Shown here piece by piece: positions 57,669 to 64,000 of a stretch of 64,000 nucleotides of DNA. Where the stretch lies: positions 1 to 64,000 of the forward strand of contig JADNRY010000183.1 of assembly GCA_015501585.1 (NCBI GenBank), in the 5' to 3' direction. The notes under the pieces are model-generated. The model was given only the letters and a program-made list of their open reading frames with translations. It was not told the origin of the DNA and made no database searches. A program made the translations under genes and the position numbers. The stretch is from Rhodocollybia butyracea (lineage: Eukaryota > Basidiomycota > Agaricomycetes > Agaricales > Omphalotaceae). Position 1 is the stretch's first letter. Each line of letters opens with the position of its first letter.

Positions 57669-58661
57669 GTTATGGTAGTGATGTTTGCTGGGATTTTAAG
57701 GCAAAGGAGGATACAGGGAAAAAGTTGCAAGTACATATTGAGCGTTCGATGATTTTATAAAGAGACAAAAAATAATTGCAGTTCGATGTTCCCAAACGTC
57801 GAGAACTTCAGGCTCTTTGTCCCTGAGGGGTTGGGTTACCTCCAAGCCCTCCAAGCCCTAACCATTTGAGCCGTCAGAGCAGGTTGACAAGATAGCATGG
57901 TCTTCTCAGCGACATGGAGGCGTTCGAACCAACGAGGTTGACATCGGCAAGTCTACTAGCGATAAACTTGGTAACCTTCATCATTCTCGGCCTCGCGCAT
58001 AAGCACAATTTGATGGATATTTTCAAAGTTTCTTCCCCTTTGAAAGCGTAACTGCAAAAAGGTTGAGCAGAGTCAGATACGGAAAAGGCTCCGCTGAAGC
58101 GTTGTAATCTGGCAACGATACGCTGGACATCGGAGAGGTATTGGATGTAATATAACCACTTTGTGAAGACGCTGACGGGCATGAGCCGAAATAAGTCAAA
58201 CAAGAGTAGTTCACGAATTCGGAGCTATTCACAGGTGCGCAAGGTTGCTGAGAGGTAGTTTCGAAACTAGACTTAGATCTGGAGTTGATTCTTTCCGTTC
58301 TCTGGCACCGACTTGGTCTTATGATAGAAACCATTGTGAGCCCGCATGGGCCGCCGCCGCCGCTTGAAGAGCTCAGAAGAACTAGACAAACAAATCAAGG
58401 GGCCCGACTAAAAATGAAGGTCCAAACTGGTCTTCATGATCCTTGTGCTTGGCCGGAAATTGGTCCCCTTTACTGATCAGCCCGTATGCCATTCCCAGCC
58501 GAGTCACATCTGCCTTAAGGATAGCCCATCAATTATTAATTTTGGGCAAACGAAAGAATCTCCGGGAGGAGAAAAGCTATACTTTCCATCTTCACCGTCG
58601 GAAATAAGAGTTTAGTTGCAAGGAGAGAAAGATAAGAGCCGTCCAAAAATCCTCCTCCCAA
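57669..58661. other. Unresolved; weak minus-strand frames
   Basis: Minus-strand frames at 57874-58203 and 58023-58334 overlap in different phases and read partly like protein (FDLFRLMPVSVFTKWLYYIQ), but I found no family or consistent splicing. Confidence 0.3.
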
Positions 58662-59018
58662 TCAAACAGGGGCATCGGGTTCAGAAAAGTCACCGGTTGT
58701 TCGTGATACCTTGACAGACTGTATCTTCACGATCTGTTTGCCAGAAGTTAGCATATAATATACTCTGGTACCAGCGTAAACATCGGAAGGAGGGAACCGT
58801 TGAGTTCGAGAGTGAAGTGAGGGGAATCAAAGCTCTGTGGAGGAGATTGACAGTTGCGTCGTCACCGTTGGTGTACAAGCGACTGTGCTCGAATGTTCGC
58901 CGGTTTCCTCTTCGAGCACGTCGACTGCCTCAGAAGCGTCCTCAATCAAATCAGCACCGCCCTTCGTGGCACATATGGAACTGATACTGATTCCTGGACA
59001 TTTGGCCATGGACTCCAT
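58662..59018 (-). pseudogene. Possible small gene or gene end, unknown
   Basis: An ATG at 59018 opens MESMAKCPGISISSICATKG...; with two one-base shifts (near 58840 and at a T run near 58800) it runs into SFDSPHFTLELNG, FPPSDVYAGTRVYYMLTSGK and VKVSRTTGDFSEPDAPV before a stop at 58662-58664. Protein-like composition only; no known domain. Confidence 0.35.
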
Positions 59019-59479
59019 GAGCGCGCATAAATAGACTTGGGTTACTCCAAAGCAGTTAACGTAGAATCAGCCGTGAAGGTAAGAAAGGACATCTAAAGGG
59101 CGAGTAAAAGGACTAGAGAGTGAAGAAAATGTAGTTTGAAGAACAGCGGTTATTGACGTACCACCATTAATTGGATTCTAGGGAGCAACAAATGAAATCA
59201 GTTGAATCCATCAGGATAATCTGGAATGAGCTTACTCTACATGTTCCATCGCATCGCATAAACGACTTGCATCCTATAACTTTGTGTCGATACTTTCGAA
59301 CGAGAGGGACTTAAAGTTCTGCTTCGATCGACGAGAAAGATCGGTAAGGGTGAACCTCGGGACAAAAAGTCAAGGCTATTGCGGTAACGCTGTAATTGGG
59401 AGATGTATTATAAAATTGAATAGCTCGGAGAAAGATCCATACCATCATTTGTTCTTGCTCGAGAGTTCGAGACCAGCTG

Positions 59480-59689
59480 TTAACTTTTGCCAACGAATTG
59501 CTCATACTTCTCCTTTACAGCACCGACACCCTGCACCGTATCATTTCGAAACCACAAAAAGTTAAGAGTATAAATAGCATTCGGAGCTGCAACAAGTTTT
59601 TGGTAAATCGCTGCGAGAGTGGACGTAGTAACACGATACGCTTCCAGAAGTTCCAGAAGAGATTCAGTTTTGGGAGAGACAACGTTCAT
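59480..59689 (-). CDS. Putative 69-residue protein with its own TATA box
   Basis: AAAATGAAC context at 59689, 69 codons (MNVVSPKTESLLELLEAYRV ... GAVKEKYEQFVGKS). A TATAAAA lies at 59718-59724, about 30-35 bases upstream on the same strand. It may be only the first exon of a longer gene: GTATGG...TTACAG further on would make a 55-nt intron. Family unknown. Confidence 0.35.
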   Translation of the reverse strand: MNVVSPKTESLLELLEAYRVTTSTLAAIYQKLVAAPNAIYTLNFLWFRNDTVQGVGAVKEKYEQFVGKS

Positions 59690-59724
59690 TTTAGCTTTCG
59701 ACAGAGGGCAGCGTCCATTTTATA

Positions 59725-60300
59725 GGTACCGAGCGAGAGAGAAGGCAGCTATGTATATGATTGCTCACTCCCACAAGTTGAAGTTGCAGAGTTACAGTGA
59801 GAGATCAAAGATGATTTTTATGGATGCTAAGCGCTTAGTAAGCGCTGATTTCCTCTTTTGTCGATGCGCCATGTGTCGCTCCCCCGCTCTTCAGTGTTTC
59901 TACCTGGGACCGAGCCGTTTGCCCACCCCACATGCTCCCGGAACCGGAATCCCCACCCGATATTCCGTGATATCTACTTTTACTAGTTTTTCTGGCTCTT
60001 CAAAGTTACAACATCCCGATGCAATCATGCAAGGCTGCCCCTAATCGGCTACTGATGACTCGATGACGTTGGACATGTACAGAGAGCTGGGTGAGGCTGG
60101 GTGTGGTAAACAGCTGTATATTAGTTCCTCTGCCTACTTTGACCGAAAAACTTCCGGACTGAACACCTGCGTTTTGCGCTTGAACCACCAAATGATACTT
60201 CAATTCAGTTAAAAAGTATATTTGTTTAAATTTTAAAATACAGTACTGGAATCATGTTCTACACTTATGCGACCAAAACTAGTCTTGTTATTACACTATT
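59725..60300. other. Intergenic, nothing recognised
   Basis: Separates the putative small ORF from the cysteine-rich gene; no signals identified. Confidence 0.4.
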
Positions 60301-61401
60301 TCAACAAACATCTTCGCATTTTCGACAAAGCATTACCAGAGATTCTCCTAAGCATAGTTGGCACATATCTTCGCCACAGCTTTGGCATGCCAATACACTC
60401 CTACACCCTCTACACAGCTGTGAATTGCAATTTCGACATTCATGGATAGAATTTGCAGAGGGAACACAACCCTTGCATACTGGCAGGCTACACAACCGGC
60501 ACCTCCAAGTAAGCTGGCGTCGAGTGGGTGTTTTTAACTCAAAAGGTGGACTGCACGAATGATAGTCCACAGGGGAATTCGAGTTCGAGGTACCTCTCCT
60601 ACATGCCCCACACAGATCTCTTCTTCCACACTCTACGCATCGCTCCAACTCCACAGAGTCCCCCAAATAAGCGTCTTCGCACTCATCGCAATAGTCGTTC
60701 AAACACCCAGGACATTCCCATACCAGAGGGTGTTTGTCCCAAAACGCGCATATGTCGCAAATCCATTTATGGGAGCAGCCCAGTCCGCCTTCGGGGGTGC
60801 ATTTTGGACAAACTAGACCGAGCCCCAGTGAGTCTACGCCATTGACCGAGTCCAAGTGTAGGTTCCTAGGATGGAGTGATATCGGGTTTTTAGATGTAGG
60901 CATTCCCAAAATGGAATCAAAGCAGCTGTGTTTATCCGAGTAGTCTCCATCGCGATCGATGTTCCTCGCGTCGTCTAAGGAAGCCCAGCCCGATTTCGAA
61001 GATGATTCGCCCCTTCTCGACCAACAATCCGCGTTATCACATCTCCCCCAGGTAGCTCCTTCATCTTCACCGAGATTATCTAAGCAGTCATGACAAGGAG
61101 CTAGAGCCACTTCGTGCGCTGCTCTTGACTCTGTGCGTTTTCGCTTTCTCGTATTCATCCCTCCTTGAGTCTCCAACAACGGAAATTCTGCCGTGGGTGC
61201 TCCAATGCAGCGACCGAATTTTTTGACAGAGGAAAAGCGAAGGCACAAGGGGCATTGAAGTACACCGCTGCTGGACATGGTGCTGCAAGGTTTCGTGGTG
61301 TTGTACGGCAATTTCTCGCCGAGTTCATTCTCAGTAGCTAGCCGCACGGTGAGAGAGCTCCAAGTTTCCCCACACATGACGTGATCTTCGCCGACGGGCA
61401 T
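60301..61401 (-). CDS. Cysteine-rich zinc-knuckle protein, 366 residues, intact
   Basis: A single uninterrupted frame from an ATG at 61401. It has 39 cysteines, 15 of them opening CX2C pairs, many in the alternating pattern CX2C-X4-CX2C (WRCRLCSLPVCKGC, HECRNCNSQLCRGC, LACQSCGEDMCQLC), plus WICDICAFW...WECPGCLNDYCDEC. This looks like a chain of zinc-ribbon or cross-brace fingers related in shape to RING/IBR or B-box folds, but the order of ligands does not let me name one. A basic patch (NTRKRKRTES) around residue 85 may be a nuclear signal. No signal peptide. The role is unknown; protein or nucleic-acid binding is inferred. Confidence 0.8.
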   Translation of the reverse strand: MPVGEDHVMCGETWSSLTVRLATENELGEKLPYNTTKPCSTMSSSGVLQCPLCLRFSSVKKFGRCIGAPTAEFPLLETQGGMNTRKRKRTESRAAHEVALAPCHDCLDNLGEDEGATWGRCDNADCWSRRGESSSKSGWASLDDARNIDRDGDYSDKHSCFDSILGMPTSKNPISLHPRNLHLDSVNGVDSLGLGLVCPKCTPEGGLGCSHKWICDICAFWDKHPLVWECPGCLNDYCDECEDAYLGDSVELERCVECGRRDLCGACRRGTSNSNSPVDYHSCSPPFELKTPTRRQLTWRCRLCSLPVCKGCVPSANSIHECRNCNSQLCRGCRSVLACQSCGEDMCQLCLGESLVMLCRKCEDVC

Positions 61402-62826
61402 GATTTACGAATGAATCTGTTGTATAGACGTCAACGAAGGCAGAAAATGTCTGCGAAGGGACGCACGGAAATCGTCTGAACAAGCAGGTTTTGGTGTGGA
61501 AGAAAAACATATAAATTGGGTTCAGAAGTATTTAAGTAGCTTGTCAACAGTCAGATAGAGGGGTATGTGGATTCAGTGACACTTGACAAGTGATCTACAA
61601 GATATGCCGACTAGGTCAGTTACACAAGTTACACCTGGCCGTGTCCCTGAGGAAAATCACAGTTCATCACTAATACGGATAAAGGATCTACCCGAATAGG
61701 AAGGAAGGGGTATACTCATTATTTAACGCGAATCATCATTTCTCGAATCATTCCCGAAGCTGGCGGGTATGAATTTGAAGATATTTTTACGATTTGTTAT
61801 TGAACACAAAGACGATATTCAGCGTTCAGCGTATAACGTATAATAAAATGCGGATTAGCGGCTCTCCGCGAGTTCCTCGTCATTTAATCTCAGTGTAGAG
61901 GTGTTGTGTCAAGTGTGCGATTTAAACCCCATAAGACGATAGTTGGAGTGGACCGCGAACGTTCAAACTGTCATCACAATGGACATCAACGATCTACAGA
62001 GAATATTGGTTCTCTCCTATTGGTTCCCCTCAGATGCCATAGAAGATCAACCGTGACGCCTTATTCGGAAGGCCTCAGACTGGAACTTGCGCTTAATCTG
62101 AAATCGGAAAATCGAAGATATACAGAGGTGAGGTGGAGTTACATACTCGCCTTACATGAGTTACATGAGTTTAAGAAAAACAATAGCTTGATGGAATATA
62201 TAATTCGAATAGCATGTGGATGTATACATAGATACATACTTCATTACTTAGCAGATACCCGCGTAGAGCACTGGTCTACGGCAATGACACGATACCGGTA
62301 TGGTTGGAGGGAGGTAAAAACGAGTCCCCATAGTTCAATTGCATTTTCGAAGCCCGAAGACGTTTAGATCTAGTCAGAGAATGATGGGTTTCAAGACGAG
62401 CGGATACTTGAAACAGAGCTTTTATGACGGTGGGAGGGGTCAGCGTCGTGAGTACAGAGGAGTCTGGTCATACTGACTCTAACCTAAAAGTGCATGAACC
62501 AATAGAGGTTGGTTGTGCTTCAATGGCCAGCTCAATCGAGGCTATACCTCGGCCTTTGATAGCCCACGGGATGCAAGTTGTTCACTAGAAGATCCAGATT
62601 AAGTTAATCTGGCACTCTCATACATAGAAACCCAGAACAAAGAATGTCAACATCATCGAAGATGGAGATAGACAATTGATCAAGGAATTATGATTCTTCG
62701 AGCTCAAGTCCGAACGACCTTCTAATAAGAAATGTATTGAAATCTACCCTTTCGCGACCGTCAACAAAGGCACATGTTTCGAATATCCGAATGCGTACAG
62801 TTGAAACAACTGGTCTGTACTCCAGC
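61402..62826. other. Intergenic, no firm gene
   Basis: A 153-codon plus-strand frame at 61906-62367 lacks splice logic or recognisable motifs. It is otherwise AT-rich and without repeats that I could see. Confidence 0.4.
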
Positions 62827-63913
62827 TTATAATACAAAAGGTACCACGACCTTTCTGTCCTTCGGATATGATTCACCAAATCTTTGTTTATACCACTGAT
62901 GTCCTTTGTATGCTCGGGGGAGCATCAAAACAAGTTCGTTTAGAAGAAAGATCCATGGAGGAGTTAGGCTCGGCGCAAATGATGAAGACGGAGCACGAAT
63001 GAATGCTGAAATAGCAGGTGGAGATGATAGAGTCCTTATGAACTCGGCATTGGTAACCGTTGCTGAACTCGGCAATACAGAGAATGGAATGGGGGACGCC
63101 GCAAGAGCGAATCCGGCCCATTCTATCCATTCGCAGAAATAATTCGGATAGGAGACATACTTGTACAGTAAGCCGTATGGAATGGCATAATGCTCAGATG
63201 TGCTCTTGGCCGGGTCCATTTTCCCGTCTGCAGTGTTGCGGTTTTTGGAAATTTTGCCATCAGCTTTTGATTTTGCTTTGCGCCGGATGTTTAAGAGAAT
63301 CTCGTCGTGAATAATGTTTCCAGCAAAGCCCAAGACCCAGAGAACTAGTCCGATATAGAAAGATGGGCGAGAGTGAGAAAGGTACGCCGAAGCAGGTGGA
63401 GAAGAGAGATATGTTCCCATAAGAGATCCATTCAAGATATTGAACAGTACTCCAGAGATAGGAACGATGACGTGGGACGTGGAGCGTGACGGTGTACGAA
63501 GTGGAGATATAACTGCACGATTGGCATAGTGTGCTAAATAGGCCCCAGCTAGAATATACTGTGCAAGAGAAGGTTTGTATCCACGGGCCGGGGAAAGCGG
63601 CGAAGTAACGAAACAAAAGGTGAACATCAGCGGAGACACTATTTCCATCACCATCCAGGACTTTTTACCTATAAGCCTAGTGTAAGTTTAGTAACTTGAA
63701 ACAAGATCTTTACTACACACCATCCAAGATGAAGATGCTCTTTCCAGTTTGAGCAAACCGCCCAAACGGCGCATTTATCACGAAAAGCACGGGGCAAGTG
63801 ATAAGACTAACAAGTGTGAACCATTTTCGACAAGCTACTGAAGGTTTACGCATCTCCAAGCGGAGAAAAAAAGTAGTCCACGTACAGTCATAGAGAATTT
63901 TGGCTTCCAGCAT
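62827..63913 (-). CDS. 3-oxo-5-alpha-steroid 4-dehydrogenase (steroid 5-alpha-reductase) family protein
   Basis: NADPH-dependent membrane reductase family (SRD5A). Exon 1 63721-63913 (ATG at 63913: MLEAKILYDCTWTTFFLRLE ... VINAPFGRFAQ), a 52-nt intron (GTGTGT...ATAG), exon 2 62827-63668; 344 residues. Family features: YANRAVISPLRTPS, NIIHDEILLNIRR, IPYGLLYKYVSYPNYFCEWIEW (the C-terminal cofactor-side motif) and the end PRAYKGHQWYKQRFGESYPKDRK. Several hydrophobic helices fit an ER membrane protein. An ~20-residue Lys-rich insert (RRKAKSKADGKISKNRN) breaks the middle. Fungal members of unknown substrate are common. Intact. Confidence 0.88.
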
Positions 63914-64000
63914 CGTTGTTCGAAAGAAAGCCGATGACGTCAAATTCAAGCCGAAGCGGCCGGCATTTTCTACGAAAATTCACACACTACTAAATACATA

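Noticed and set aside
61906..62367. 153-codon plus-strand frame
   Set aside because: No motif, weak start context, composition like the surrounding non-coding DNA.

Overview
This is nuclear DNA from a filamentous basidiomycete, most likely an Agaricomycete (mushroom-forming fungus). The reasons are: genes with many 50-70 nt introns (GTRNGT...YAG), short-intron tRNA genes, F-box paralogues, a Plavaka-type transposase fragment, a Helitron with a DUF6570-Rep-PIF1 layout, and a GH45-CBM1 cellulase. No prokaryotic, organellar or CRISPR signal was seen.

Layout. 1-3.4 kb: 3' part of the ribosome-biogenesis gene MAK21/NOC1. 3.5-8.9 kb: an F-box gene (-), two tandem intron-containing tRNA-Gln(CUG) genes, a second F-box-like gene (+), and a convergent family protein of unknown function (-). 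9.6-10.7 kb: a 1,125-bp solo LTR with a perfect CCGAC target-site duplication. It carries arrays of TGA(N2)TCA and TGACTCA sites, a TATA box, and eight tandem hairpins with varied, base-paired stems around one nearly fixed loop. 11-14 kb: a disordered/beta-rich protein gene broken by an in-frame TGA. 14-15 kb: a Plavaka transposase fragment. 16.4-17.9 kb: an unassigned three-exon gene. 18.6-38.6 kb: a Helitron split cleanly by a 12.3-kb Ty3/gypsy element on the opposite strand (22175-34511; 1,527-bp LTRs, ACGC duplication). The gypsy element has gag, pro and pol, and also a six-exon gene in antisense between pol and its 3' LTR. 40.7-42.4 kb: a ten-exon gene with a C-terminal membrane anchor. 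43-44.5 kb: tRNA-Tyr, plus a 5' half of tRNA-Tyr fused to a hairpin-rich repeat. 45.1-51.6 kb: a segmental duplication holding two alpha/beta-hydrolase genes. 51.7-55 kb: a VIT-vWA gene with an embedded GATA-type zinc finger. 56.6-57.7 kb: a secreted GH45-CBM1 endoglucanase with a relic upstream. 60.3-61.4 kb: a 39-cysteine zinc-knuckle protein. 62.8-63.9 kb: a steroid 5-alpha-reductase family enzyme.

Many otherwise convincing genes, including the essential MAK21, need one-base shifts at homopolymer runs to stay in frame. The two hydrolase copies differ from each other at such runs. This points to assembly or sequencing indels as much as to real decay, so 'broken' calls here are provisional. 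The strongest candidates for something undescribed are the covarying hairpin array in the solo LTR and the spliced antisense gene carried by the gypsy element.
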